Shown one piece after another: positions 17,558 to 30,293 of a stretch of DNA of 64,000 bases (its first letter is position 1; each line of letters opens with the position of its first letter). Source of the stretch: Armatimonadota bacterium (GTDB lineage Bacteria; Armatimonadota; UBA5829; DTLH01). Below the pieces are notes generated by a model. That model was given only the letters and a program-made list of their open reading frames with translations, had not been told where the DNA came from and made no database searches. The position numbers and the translations under genes were made by a program. The DNA lies in NCBI GenBank assembly GCA_029551395.1, contig JAKPFN010000034.1:19766-83765 (forward strand). The letters run 5' to 3'.

Positions 17558-18273
17558 ATGTATCCAGATGACAGTGCCAGTGTCCCTGTCTGGTTTGCAC
17601 TACTAGTTTTTATCTTCGTTGGATTGTTGTTGTATCAAGTAACACGCAAAATGCGAGAGCGCTCACGAAATAAGATACAAGAAGTGGAAGATATGCTGCA
17701 CAACGAAGAAGAGAGTTTTCCGCGCTGGCATCTCCGTACAACTGTGAGTATAGTGATAATGGTTCATATCAAGAAGCACTGGATACAGAAAGGCGGTCAT
17801 TTGATATTTCAGGTCCTATAAATGTACTAGTATGGCACAAGTTAGACGGGTTATCAGGTGATAACAAGTTTACTGTATCCGAATCGATGCGGTTTTCTCA
17901 TAAGCATGATCTGTTGGCTCATTCAACTCAAATACTACTCGATAAAGGCAAGGTATATAAGGATATTGTGATATCTCCACCTAACATACCTGTAGCTAAC
18001 ACAGCGGAAACTGGTTGTGATGAGTTTGATAAGCATTACAGTATATGGTGCCAAGACAGCGATTATCTTCATGCAATTATAACTGGCGAGGTTAGAGACT
18101 GTCTTCTGTGCAACCCCGATTGGCGTGTAGAACTGGGAGGTTCCAGGATTAAGATAGACAAGGGCAGAAAGTTGGAAATCGACGAGATCAAGAATGGTAT
18201 TGAGTTTATATGCCAGCTTGGAGATTTGATACCTGATCCTGTTGAGTTGGATGAAGACGCTAAAGCAACGTAA
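17558..18273 (+). pseudogene. single-pass membrane protein gene interrupted by a -1 frameshift
   Basis: Reading starts at ATG 17558 (AAAGGAG ten bases upstream) with a membrane helix (WFALLVFIFVGLLLYQV, residues 12-28). It then hits a stop at 17819-17821. The frame one base earlier is open from 17674 to a TAA at 18273 and continues sensibly (SALASPYNCEYSDNGSY, later FDKHYSIWCQDSDYLHAII). A missing T in the TTTT run at 17715-17718 would join them into about 239 residues: anchor plus a soluble domain of unknown function. I do not recognise the family. It may be a decayed gene, phase-variable, or an assembly error. Confidence 0.65.
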
Positions 18274-18463
18274 AGAATAAAAGGCAATAAATGCAGAATT
18301 TGACATCAAAAGCGTTGTCGAGGTTCTCCGGAATTAATTGCCTTGTTATCTGAATACTACTAATTTTCAGGTATTGATCTCAAAATGAGGTTTCAGAAAT
18401 TCAACCTTCGGTCAGTTGAGTTTGTCAGCTATTTTGAGACTGAAAATATTCCTCGTTATTACA

Positions 18464-18493
18464 TTTACATTCAACCCGTATGAATGGTATAGT
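18464..18493 (+). promoter_or_regulatory. candidate promoter of helD
   Basis: TTTACA (18464-18469), an 18-base spacer and TATAGT (18488-18493). Initiation would fall about 25 bases before the ATG. Confidence 0.55.
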
Positions 18494-18524
18494 TTAGGTT
18501 TGCTCTTGCGCAGGAGTTGAACGC

Positions 18525-20681
18525 ATGTTGAACGTTACCCATGAGAAAGAAGAACTGGACTGGTTTGAACGCGTGTCTTCGCTTATTAAAGAACAGCTAG
18601 CGATAATCGAAGCAAAAGGCGGGAAACAGACCGATGAAGCAGAGACTTTTCGGCGGTTTATGTGGGAGTTTGCAGGCGATCTCGACCGGGTTGAAAAGAT
18701 AGTCCTTGGAGATATCGCCGATGCAGACCAGCGCAAACTGCACAACATAGGACAAATAAGGCGCAGATTGCAGAAGTTGTCATCATCTCCCTACTTCGGC
18801 AGGATCGATTTCATCGAGGATGGAAAAACTGATGCAGCCAAGGTGTATATCGGTGTTCATTCGTTATATGATGAGCATCAGAACATTCTTATCCATGATT
18901 GGAGAGCACCTATATCCAGCCTATTCTATGATTATGAACTAGGCCCAGCTTCTTTTGTTGCTCCTGAAGAATGCATATCTGGAGAAATCACACGAAAACG
19001 GCAATACAGCATTTCAAATGGTAAGGTACAGTATATTCTGGACGGTGGATTAACTATTACTGATGCTGTACTTAGAGAAGCACTTGCTCGGAATACTACC
19101 GGCAGGATGAGGGAAATCGCCCAGACTATCCAAAAAGAACAGAATGCAATTATAAGAAACGAGAGGAACCAGGTTTTAGTAGTAGAAGGGGCAGCAGGAA
19201 GCGGAAAGACTTCCGTCGCATTGCACAGGGCTGCTTATTTGCTTTATCGACATCGTAACCGGATGACACACAGAAACCTGATGATCTTCTCTCCTAATGA
19301 CATCTTCTCCGACTATATAGCAAACGTTTTGCCGGAACTCGGGGAAGAGAACATAATGAATACCACATTTGACGACTGTGCAAGGGCCATCTTAGGTGAC
19401 AGACCGAAGTTTGAAGACAGATACGACCAGTTAGAGTTTCTCTGCACCAGTCCAAAAGATAAGTATTACCTTGAGAGATGTGAAAGCATCGAGTTCAAAT
19501 CCTCACTGCTGTTTCTTGAGATACTTAGAAACTATTTAGAGCATCTCAGGAAGAACATCATAGAGTTCAGCAGCCTCTATGAGGAAAGTTCGGTTGTAAT
19601 ATCTGAAAAAGAGCTGCGTAAACTCTATAGAGAACACTGCGCCTGGAGACTACTACTGCCCAGCCTGGAACATCTGGCTGAACTTGCAGAGATCAGGTAT
19701 TCTCACCTCACTCATCCAAAGAGGATCAGAAGACACATTGCAAGCATGCTGAAAAAGGCAGATATAAGAGAGCTATATGCAGATTTGTTTGATGATCCTG
19801 AGCTTATCAGGAGTCTGGCTGAAGGTAAAGAGGTTCCGCAGAACCTTGAAGCAATATGCAAGCTGACAAAAAAGACTGCAAGACGCGGTAAGGTGCTCTA
19901 TGAGGATGTCGCGCCGATCCTGCTGCTTAAAGGCTTGTTTGATGGCTTCATGGCAGATAAAAGTGTCATACACCTGATAGTCGATGAAGCCCAGGACTAT
20001 ACACCTGTGCAGCTTGAGATAATAAGGAATGTGTTCAGCGAGAGTGCAATGACACTTCTTGGTGATTTAAACCAGTCGATCAATCCATTTATGCACATAG
20101 GAAGCTTCGATGCGGTGTGGAAGGTCTTTGACCGGGATAAGGGAATCTCAGTTCCGCTCTTAACTAGCTACAGGGCTACTTTTGAGATTGGACAGTTCAC
20201 GAACCATATCTTGAAAGCAGATAATGTGACGCAGATTGTAGCTCGGAATGGAGAAATGCCATCCGTAATCCATGTCAGAGATAAAGAAAAGCTGATAGGG
20301 ATAATCTCGGAAGATATCGGCAGAATGAGAGAATCAGGATTATCATCCGTGGCAGTGATATGCAAGTCTGCACGAGAGGCTGCCGGAGTGTTCGCCAGGC
20401 TCAAAGACACTCACGATGTCAGCCTTGTTGGACGAGATGATAAAGTATTCAAGCATGGTATAGTGGTTGTACCTGTGTATCTGGCTAAAGGTCTGGAGTA
20501 CGATGGGGTTATCATTTATGATGCAGGCAGCCATAACTACAGTGGCGACAATGACAGGAGGATGCTTTATACAGCTTGCACGAGAGCGCTGCACGTTTTG
20601 CATGTGTATTTCACTGGAGTTTTATCTGATCTGATACCTCCGCTCGACTCGGGGCTTTTTGATTACATTACTATCAAGTGA
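18525..20681 (+). CDS. helD: HelD-like UvrD/RecQ-family ATPase (RNA polymerase recycling)
   Basis: A 718-residue superfamily 1 helicase-like protein. HelD in Gram-positives pries open stalled RNA polymerase to recycle it. It has an N-terminal coiled-coil arm (about 1-85), then the HelD-typical segment IGVHSLYDEHQNILIHDWRA (about 110-130). Walker A GAAGSGKTSVALHRAA falls near 222 and Walker B/DExx VDEAQDYTP near 487. Motif IV-VI-like segments are SYRATFEIGQFTN and KGLEYDGVIIYD, with YTACTRALHVL near the end. AGGAG lies eight bases upstream of the ATG. All ATPase motifs are intact. Confidence 0.88.
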   Translation: MLNVTHEKEELDWFERVSSLIKEQLAIIEAKGGKQTDEAETFRRFMWEFAGDLDRVEKIVLGDIADADQRKLHNIGQIRRRLQKLSSSPYFGRIDFIEDGKTDAAKVYIGVHSLYDEHQNILIHDWRAPISSLFYDYELGPASFVAPEECISGEITRKRQYSISNGKVQYILDGGLTITDAVLREALARNTTGRMREIAQTIQKEQNAIIRNERNQVLVVEGAAGSGKTSVALHRAAYLLYRHRNRMTHRNLMIFSPNDIFSDYIANVLPELGEENIMNTTFDDCARAILGDRPKFEDRYDQLEFLCTSPKDKYYLERCESIEFKSSLLFLEILRNYLEHLRKNIIEFSSLYEESSVVISEKELRKLYREHCAWRLLLPSLEHLAELAEIRYSHLTHPKRIRRHIASMLKKADIRELYADLFDDPELIRSLAEGKEVPQNLEAICKLTKKTARRGKVLYEDVAPILLLKGLFDGFMADKSVIHLIVDEAQDYTPVQLEIIRNVFSESAMTLLGDLNQSINPFMHIGSFDAVWKVFDRDKGISVPLLTSYRATFEIGQFTNHILKADNVTQIVARNGEMPSVIHVRDKEKLIGIISEDIGRMRESGLSSVAVICKSAREAAGVFARLKDTHDVSLVGRDDKVFKHGIVVVPVYLAKGLEYDGVIIYDAGSHNYSGDNDRRMLYTACTRALHVLHVYFTGVLSDLIPPLDSGLFDYITIK

Positions 20682-20725
20682 CGGGTTTTCTTGTTGTCTT
20701 TCAGATTAAGGTTTAGAATAATTAC

Positions 20726-21556
20726 GTGAGTCAGGAACAGATAATACCTACAGTTGCAGTCGTGATTCCGGTCTATTGCCGGTCAGATGAGCATGAGCAA
20801 TATTTGACTGAGGCGCTTCAATCGGTCGCAGCACAGACTTTCAGGGATTTTGAAGTCATTATTGTCGATGATGTCTCTCCGAGAGATGTGAGGCCGATTT
20901 TGACAAAGGTCGATGGGCTTCCCCACGTTAGATATATAAGAAATGAAGCCAATGTCGGCCATGCAAACTCAAGGAATATCGGAGTCAAGAGCACCAAGGC
21001 CGAATTCGTGGCGTTTTTAGACCATGATGACCTTTGGAAACCAGAAAAGCTCGAGCGGCAGGTTCAAGAGCTGAAAAAACAAACTGATGCTGGGATGGTC
21101 TTCTGCGCTGTCGAGGTATTTGGCTCACATGCGAGGCGGCTTGGGATAGATCAATCCATCATTCCAGATAAACCATCTTTCTATTGGCTAATAAACCATG
21201 GCAACTACGTGATTACGGCAACCACTGCAATGGTCAGGCGGGATGTTCTTGTTGAGATCGGGTTATTTGACCCACGTTACAGCACTTGCGATGACTTCGA
21301 TGCATGGCTGAAGATAGTCCGTAAGCGCCCGATTCTGTATCTGCCTGAACCGCTGGCAAAGTATCGGCTGCATTCACTGAATACAAACTATGGAGTTGAC
21401 CGGCTTAACGATAACAGGCTGTTGACATCCCTCTTGATCGACTACTGGCGATCAGCACCCCTGAAAGAGAAAATGCTGCTGCTTCCAAGAATCGGCAGAA
21501 AGCTTTTGGGAAGAGCCTATTTTCATCTGTTTCGGTATCGCCGATTCAATGACTGA
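20726..21556 (+). CDS. glycosyltransferase family 2
   Basis: A 276-residue GT-A fold glycosyltransferase. It shows VAVVIPVYCR at the start, the nucleotide-sugar binding FEVIIVDDVSPRD, NVGHANSRNIGVK, and the DxD-type metal site AFLDHDDLWKPEKL. A conserved ED-like site occurs at CDDFDAWLKI. There are no membrane helices, so it would act at the cytoplasmic face. It starts at GTG with only a weak AAGG upstream. It lies 45 bases after helD and may be co-transcribed. Donor and acceptor are unknown; it could feed the exopolysaccharide or LPS pathways. Confidence 0.9.
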   Translation: MSQEQIIPTVAVVIPVYCRSDEHEQYLTEALQSVAAQTFRDFEVIIVDDVSPRDVRPILTKVDGLPHVRYIRNEANVGHANSRNIGVKSTKAEFVAFLDHDDLWKPEKLERQVQELKKQTDAGMVFCAVEVFGSHARRLGIDQSIIPDKPSFYWLINHGNYVITATTAMVRRDVLVEIGLFDPRYSTCDDFDAWLKIVRKRPILYLPEPLAKYRLHSLNTNYGVDRLNDNRLLTSLLIDYWRSAPLKEKMLLLPRIGRKLLGRAYFHLFRYRRFND

Positions 21557-21882
21557 TACTCTTAACGGATATAATGCAACGTTTGTTGATACTGGAAATA
21601 CTGTTAATTCTTACAGTTGACAGCTATTATTAGCATCTGATAGATTTATCCAACCATCATACCGGAGGCTAAAGAAGTCCCTTACAACACGAAGAGCAGT
21701 TAATAGCTTGAAAAGAGACCTCAACCGTGCAGCATTTATCAATTACACAACAGCATCTAATTCTTTCTGATGTATACCAATAATTGTTATATATACGTTT
21801 CACGACATTAGGAACAAGCTGGCTTTCCCGGTCGTCGATGATATGTAGGAGCTTTGACGTACTTTTGCCTTATTACTTGCTG

Positions 21883-24800
21883 ATGATATTGAAGAACAAG
21901 ATTAACCGCACTTGCCTAGCTTGTTGGAGCATCATTGTTGTACTCGTGATGCTTGCGTTTTCTGTCGTCTGGGCAGCCGCACCTTTTACACCTGTTGAAA
22001 AGCCTCGGGAGACTGCTGTTGTAAGAATTCCCACAGAAGATACTCATAAACTCAGCGGGATCGACGTCATCAGTAGAATCGATTATGGCAGTTTTTCTAT
22101 TATAGAAGTGCCTCGTGTGGCAGTTGATACTCTGAAATCAAGAAAAGCATTGGCGGTTGAGGATAAAGACCACGGTGTTGTGGGGCTTCGCCACTATAGA
22201 TTTAACACCAAAGACGGCGAACCCAGCTTGCCAATTGATATGAAGATAAATGGTACTCCAGGCAAATCCTCACTTTACCTGGTGCAGTTAAAAGGACCGA
22301 CAAAACCTGAATGGATCACAGGTATTGAGGAAACCGGAGCCCGCATAATAAGCTACATACCTGAAAACACGTATCTGGTGTGGGCAGACCCTGCAAATCT
22401 TCCACAACTGGATAAAAGAGATTTTATACAGTGGAAAGGCATTTATCACCCGGCTTACAAGATATCAAAAGAATTGGAAAAAGCCTCCGGGCAGATTGAT
22501 TATCTGGCTGTAACAATTGTTGATGATCCTGAGCAGCAGACCCTGAACAATATAATGACTATGGGCGCTACATTTGTAAAGAAGATAGACAGCGAGACGG
22601 TTCCGGGTATGCTCATGACCACTGCATACTTCTCAGCAGATAGTTCGCTGGTCAAACGGATAGCGCGACTGCCAAAAGTGTTATCTCTTGATAAATCACT
22701 GCTCAAATCAGGCACTGATGATGCAGTACCTTGTCAGATAATAGTCGGAAACAAGCTGGGTAGTGTTCCTTTTGCAAACCCCAGTTATCAATCCTGGCTG
22801 CAGCAGCATACGACTCAAGATGGAACTCCGTTAGACGGCACAGGTTCGAAGGTGGCAGTCCTTGACACTGGCTGTGACACGCTGCAGCCACACCCAGACC
22901 TTCAGTCTCGGATAGAGACGGTCTTACACTATCCAAGCGCACCTAATCCTGTAATAGATATGTCCGGGCATGGGAGTCATGTAGCAGGGATTATTGCGGG
23001 AACCGGAGCACTCGGGACTGTGGATGAAGAAGGATTCCTTCTGGGCCAAGGAGTAGCACCTGGGGCAAAGCTTATTATACAGGATGCGGTAGTAGGGCAG
23101 TTTCCACCACCGGTCACAGATCCGTGGGAAAGACTGACTCGTGATGCTGTTACTGCTGGAGCCTTTGTGTCCAACAACAGTTGGCATTGGGATACGGTTC
23201 CTGGCGCTGGATATACTTCCATTTGTCAGGAGTTTGATTCTCTTGTCAGAGATGCCAACAGGCAGGTGGCTGGCGAACAACCATTAGTGATGGTCTTTTC
23301 CACAGCCAATGCGGGGCCGAATACATGCACTATCTATGAGCCTAAAGAAGCTAAGAATATTATCACGGTAGGAGCAACAGAGAATTACCGGCCAGACTTG
23401 CCTCTAGGCAGTTTGTGTTCAGCAGCAAATAATATCGATGGTGTCGCAACATTCAGCAGCCGCGGTCCTTGTGTGGATGGCCGTTTAGCTCCTACCATCG
23501 TAGCACCTGGTTCCCATGTTGCATCCTGCGTATCTTATCAGGCAATCGAATTTGGCAGCTATCACGATCCCCTTTCACCATGCAAAAAACTTGTTGACCT
23601 TGATTATGCATGGATGAGCGGAACATCTCAATCTGCACCTGTCGTATCAGGCGCGCTTGCGATTATTGGACAATGGTGGAGATCGACGCATAACGGCGTT
23701 AACCCAAGCCCTGCCATGTGCAAAGCTATTCTGGTCAATACGGCTGATGATATAGCAGGCGGGCCTGATGGCCGAGGCGGATATTTACAGCATATTCCCA
23801 ATGCAGACCAAGGCTGGGGACGGCTTAATCTGGCTTCAGCAATCGATTCGACGAACAAGTATTATGAAGACCAGGCTTATGTATTCACCCAAACTGGCCA
23901 AACCAGACGCTACCGGGTCAGGCCTGTTGATCCTGAGAAACCGCTGAAAATTACTCTGGTATGGACAGATGCACCAGGTATGCCTAGTGCAAATGCGTGG
24001 ATGAATGATCTTGATCTTTTAGTAAGCTCAACTGCAGGTATATATTTGGGGAATATGTTCATCAATGGATGGTCAGTTATCGGTCCCAACCGAGATAACA
24101 AGAACAATGTGGAGTGCGTGTATATACCAAATCCATCGGGAGAATACATGGTCACGGTTTCTGCTGCTAACATTGTCGCAAATGGAGTTCCGGGCGGCGC
24201 TGCGCAGGATCAGGATTTTGCAATTGTAATCAGCAATGCCATTGTTGGCGGAGATACACTTGAGGAATATGTAACAATATCTAAAACCTCAGCAGCCTTA
24301 CCAGATTATTATCAGAGCACAGTTGAATCAGGTGGATGGTGCGCAGTTGGAACAAGACCTGCATCCGGCAGCGACCATGACATCGCACTTTGCTCAGACC
24401 CTGGTTTCGGAAATGTTTTAGGCGTATCTGAATCGCGAGGATCCATTTGTGATTTTGTTGCTATTGACGGAAATCGCGCGCCTTCCGAGCTTGTTTATTC
24501 TAAAGTAACGGCATTTTCCGGTAAAGCTGGTTACAAAGTCCAATGGGCCACCAAAACTGCAGACCTTGTATCGGGAATAGCATATGACGGTAATGGAACT
24601 GATTCTGACATCATCAGAATGTGGGATATATCAGTCGACGGGCCAACAACTTGCGCTGTAAGAGTCCAGCCAACATCAGGTACACCTGATTTGGGGATTG
24701 CAATATTCGGTTCTACCGAGGGCATAGTTGATACATATTATCAAGGCCGGCATGAAGCTATTGCGTTAATGGACACAGGCGGAAATGGTCAGCCTGAGAC

Positions 24801-25434
24801 TGTATCATTCCAATTGCCGACTGCAGGCCGGTATGGTGTCTTGGTTTGGAACAAAGGCGGAAGCGCAAGTTTTAGCTACTCACTACTATTTGACGATGAT
24901 CCGCCGACAGTCCCAGATATCACTGTTGATTCATACACGAATGATTTGACATCACTCAGCGCATCATGGACTGCAAGTGATCCTGACACAGGCATAACTA
25001 AATATGAATATGCCATCGGAACTACCGCCGAAGGTACTGATGTCGTCAACTGGACGGATACAGGTACAAATACATCGTTTACAAGGAATGATCTAACTCT
25101 TGTCTCCGGACATAACTACTATATTAGCATCCGAGCAATAAATGGCTTAGGGCTTACCAGTCAGGCTACATCCTCAGCTATACTTGCGGTTGAGAATGTG
25201 ACTGATATTCATGCTGCCAAATCTTTAGAGGATGGCAAGGGAGTTAAGCTAACATCCAAGCTGATCAGCGCCGGATTCGCAGACAGATTTTATATATGCG
25301 AACCAGACAGAAGTTCAGGAATCGGTGTTATATGGTCGTCTCCAGTCACTGAAGGTGCAGAGGCTACTATAATCGGCACAATGACAACAATCGATGGCGA
25401 GCGATTCATCCAGGCGACAATCGTTTCACCTTAA
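21883..25434 (+). CDS. large secreted subtilisin-like (S8) serine protease
   Basis: About 1183 residues from ATG 21883, which gives a clean signal peptide (NRTCLACWSIIVVLVMLAF); the open frame continues upstream to 21784 and TTG starts at 21865 and 21877 are alternatives. The catalytic triad is complete: Asp near 328 (VAVLDTGCD), His near 363 (GHGSHVAGIIAG), Ser near 582 (SGTSQSAPVVSGALAI). A propeptide-like region of about 250 residues precedes it. After the peptidase there are a P-domain-like jelly roll and further beta domains. A fibronectin-III-like domain (about 1010-1100) and a small C-terminal OB-like domain with TIDGERFIQA follow. That last domain is shared with the 952-residue protein at 8940-11798. 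Confidence 0.88.
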   Translation: MILKNKINRTCLACWSIIVVLVMLAFSVVWAAAPFTPVEKPRETAVVRIPTEDTHKLSGIDVISRIDYGSFSIIEVPRVAVDTLKSRKALAVEDKDHGVVGLRHYRFNTKDGEPSLPIDMKINGTPGKSSLYLVQLKGPTKPEWITGIEETGARIISYIPENTYLVWADPANLPQLDKRDFIQWKGIYHPAYKISKELEKASGQIDYLAVTIVDDPEQQTLNNIMTMGATFVKKIDSETVPGMLMTTAYFSADSSLVKRIARLPKVLSLDKSLLKSGTDDAVPCQIIVGNKLGSVPFANPSYQSWLQQHTTQDGTPLDGTGSKVAVLDTGCDTLQPHPDLQSRIETVLHYPSAPNPVIDMSGHGSHVAGIIAGTGALGTVDEEGFLLGQGVAPGAKLIIQDAVVGQFPPPVTDPWERLTRDAVTAGAFVSNNSWHWDTVPGAGYTSICQEFDSLVRDANRQVAGEQPLVMVFSTANAGPNTCTIYEPKEAKNIITVGATENYRPDLPLGSLCSAANNIDGVATFSSRGPCVDGRLAPTIVAPGSHVASCVSYQAIEFGSYHDPLSPCKKLVDLDYAWMSGTSQSAPVVSGALAIIGQWWRSTHNGVNPSPAMCKAILVNTADDIAGGPDGRGGYLQHIPNADQGWGRLNLASAIDSTNKYYEDQAYVFTQTGQTRRYRVRPVDPEKPLKITLVWTDAPGMPSANAWMNDLDLLVSSTAGIYLGNMFINGWSVIGPNRDNKNNVECVYIPNPSGEYMVTVSAANIVANGVPGGAAQDQDFAIVISNAIVGGDTLEEYVTISKTSAALPDYYQSTVESGGWCAVGTRPASGSDHDIALCSDPGFGNVLGVSESRGSICDFVAIDGNRAPSELVYSKVTAFSGKAGYKVQWATKTADLVSGIAYDGNGTDSDIIRMWDISVDGPTTCAVRVQPTSGTPDLGIAIFGSTEGIVDTYYQGRHEAIALMDTGGNGQPETVSFQLPTAGRYGVLVWNKGGSASFSYSLLFDDDPPTVPDITVDSYTNDLTSLSASWTASDPDTGITKYEYAIGTTAEGTDVVNWTDTGTNTSFTRNDLTLVSGHNYYISIRAINGLGLTSQATSSAILAVENVTDIHAAKSLEDGKGVKLTSKLISAGFADRFYICEPDRSSGIGVIWSSPVTEGAEATIIGTMTTIDGERFIQATIVSP

Positions 25435-25542
25435 ACGATTACCTAATTATACCTTCTAATACCCAGCAGTTAAGAAACTTGTATTTCTTCCAGTAAATAC
25501 CCCATTGTTACGTTAAAAACATTACCAAAATAAATTTTCCTC

Positions 25543-25572
25543 TTGCAATGCTGCCCACCAATTGCGTATACT
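25543..25572 (+). promoter_or_regulatory. groESL promoter
   Basis: TTGCAA (25543-25548), an 18-base spacer and TATACT (25567-25572). It is placed so that the CIRCE element begins at about the transcription start. Confidence 0.75.
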
Positions 25573-25581
25573 CTTACGGGA

Positions 25582-25608
25582 TTAGCACTCCCTGTTGATG
25601 AGTGCTAA
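25582..25608. promoter_or_regulatory. CIRCE operator (HrcA binding site)
   Basis: A perfect TTAGCACTC-N9-GAGTGCTAA inverted repeat. HrcA binds CIRCE and represses chaperone operons until heat stress titrates GroEL away from it. It lies in the groESL leader. hrcA itself is not in the window. Confidence 0.97.
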
Positions 25609-25736
25609 ATAGCATTGAGTTTTGCCAATTGATTTTAAAGAATATCTGGAAACAGTGCTGACAAAACTCTTCCGGGAGAGTTTCAATAGCTGAAACTCGA
25701 AAACACATACAAAGAAAATAGGAGGTGTATCATCTA

Positions 25737-27682
<1,946 letters not shown>

Positions 27683-27719
27683 ATAGTGACGAGTAACGAG
27701 TTACTCGTTTCTGGAATCT

Positions 27720-27749
27720 GGGCTGGGTTGGTTATCATTAACCCAGCCC
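27720..27749 (+). terminator. probable terminator of groESL
   Basis: A perfect 10-bp stem GGGCTGGGTT / AACCCAGCCC with a 10-base loop. The T-run after it is poor. It is preceded by CGAGTAACGAGTTACTCG, a small palindrome related to the dispersed CGAG/GAGT repeat words. Confidence 0.65.
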
Positions 27750-27874
27750 TAGTCATTTCTAGACTGTAACAATGCTATACCGATTAATGACTAATTCTGG
27801 TAAAACCACCGTCTATCATCAGGTTTCTTACCTGGAATAATTACCAGTTTTTCTGAGGAAAAACACTTTTCCCA

Positions 27875-27988
27875 TTGACAGACGGATAAGCATGAGTTAC
27901 ATAATGAATAACTGGCTATTTTGTGACATCATGGTTGGCAGTATCTTCACTGCCTACACCGTGCATACCATGATGTATTTTATTTATT
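27875..27988 (+). promoter_or_regulatory. leader with nested terminator-like hairpin before a PEP-CTERM gene
   Basis: A consensus TTGACA at 27875-27880 (a -10 element about 17 bases on is weak: TACATA) is followed by a nested hairpin. The outer arms are CATCATGGT (27927-27935) and ACCATGATG (27967-27975); the inner arms are GGCAGT (27937-27942) and ACTGCC (27949-27954). The T-rich run TATTTTATTTATT comes next, then 40 bases to the start codon. It looks like an attenuator, but no ligand-binding motif is recognised. Confidence 0.45.
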
Positions 27989-28026
27989 AAACACCTGGCT
28001 AGACAAAAAAGAAAGGAGAAAATGAG

Positions 28027-28704
28027 GTGAAATATATTTTTGCACTGCTTACTATGGCAATGCTTCTGATCTCTATCGCTGCGCCAGCACAGATATTAGA
28101 TCAGGCAACTCCTATACCTGAAAACACTGTCGTCACAGTAGGCCCAAGGATTGCCGCAACAGAATATGATTATGACAACACAGTCAATGACAAACTCAAC
28201 TACTATGTGGGTAATAACGCAATCGTGTTAGACGATATTACCCGTACGACAAGTGCAGACATTGCGGCCATTACTTTCGGGTATTATATTGATGCGCCCA
28301 TAGCTTCATTGGATGCCAATCTCTTTGTTTATGGAATGGACATCAACACAGGAGATGTCACCGACCTGCTTGGGGCGTACAGCTTGACAGAGCTTCCTGT
28401 TGGAGCATGGATATTTGAAGTTGATTTACCAACTCCACTTGCAGCACCGCAGGACCTTTATATTGGTATGCAGTTTAGCAATCCTAATGCAGGTTTAATG
28501 ATCTACGACCCACCGGTTGTAGGATATAGCCTTGACTACTTTGCAAAGTCTACTGACGGAGGCAATACCTGGTCATACGTTTACTTTGGAGGTGAGCCTA
28601 AGGCTAATTTCTGTTTGGCAACACGGCCTGTCCCTGAGCCTGGCAGCCTTATGGCACTCGGCGGCGGACTGATGGGTCTGCTGGCTCTTCGCAGAAGACG
28701 CTAG
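28027..28704 (+). CDS. PEP-CTERM sorting-domain protein
   Basis: A 225-residue exported protein. The GTG start lies about ten bases after AAAGGAG; the earlier ATG at 28021 runs into a stop after two codons. It has a signal peptide (about 1-21), a single beta-sandwich-like domain of unknown function, then VPEPGS, a hydrophobic segment (LMALGGGLMGLLAL) and RRRR, the exosortase sorting signal. It is probably a surface or matrix protein. Its promoter region differs from that of the other PEP-CTERM gene: no sigma-54-type element was found, but a hairpin leader is present. It is monocistronic with its own terminator. Confidence 0.85.
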   Translation: MKYIFALLTMAMLLISIAAPAQILDQATPIPENTVVTVGPRIAATEYDYDNTVNDKLNYYVGNNAIVLDDITRTTSADIAAITFGYYIDAPIASLDANLFVYGMDINTGDVTDLLGAYSLTELPVGAWIFEVDLPTPLAAPQDLYIGMQFSNPNAGLMIYDPPVVGYSLDYFAKSTDGGNTWSYVYFGGEPKANFCLATRPVPEPGSLMALGGGLMGLLALRRRR

Positions 28705-28733
28705 TCGCAAGCGTTAATTATTGATAATGTAGA

Positions 28734-28772
28734 AAATGACGGCTGAGGGTTTTCTCGGCCGTCATTTTTTTT
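28734..28772 (+). terminator. intrinsic terminator
   Basis: AAATGACGGCTGAG pairs with CTCGGCCGTCATTT (one mismatch), followed by a run of eight T. Confidence 0.9.
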
Positions 28773-28847
28773 GTAGGGCTTTTTCACCTTCGATATACTA
28801 CTGCTTTTCTTTTACTGACTGCGATTTTCGATTAACTCCATTTCCTT

Positions 28848-28877
28848 TTGCACTTCATAGCATAGTTTTGTTATAAT
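28848..28877 (+). promoter_or_regulatory. eno promoter
   Basis: TTGCAC (28848-28853), an 18-base spacer and consensus TATAAT (28872-28877). Confidence 0.75.
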
Positions 28878-28911
28878 ACCGTGGTTTTCAAGCCAGAAGA
28901 AAATCGAATAA

Positions 28912-30228
<1,317 letters not shown>

Positions 30229-30243
30229 TGATAAAAATTGACA

Positions 30244-30283
30244 GGTGCCGGTGAGTTGGATAGTAAAATCCAGACCCGGCACC
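30244..30283 (+). other. hairpin between eno and pyk, just before the pyk start
   Basis: GGTGCCGG (30244-30251) pairs with CCGGCACC (30276-30283), with an inner TGGA/TCCA stem. The 3' arm ends ten bases before the pyk ATG. No T-run follows, so it is not a typical terminator. Confidence 0.5.
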
Positions 30284-30293
30284 AAGCGATAAA

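Noticed and set aside
17690..17720. Programmed -1 frameshifting in the 17558-18273 gene
   Set aside because: No X-XXY-YYZ slippery heptamer in the correct phase and no clear downstream pseudoknot; a one-base loss in the T-run explains it more simply.
27920..27960. Sigma-54 promoter before the second PEP-CTERM gene
   Set aside because: GG and GC there are 13 bases apart instead of ten, so the spacing does not fit.
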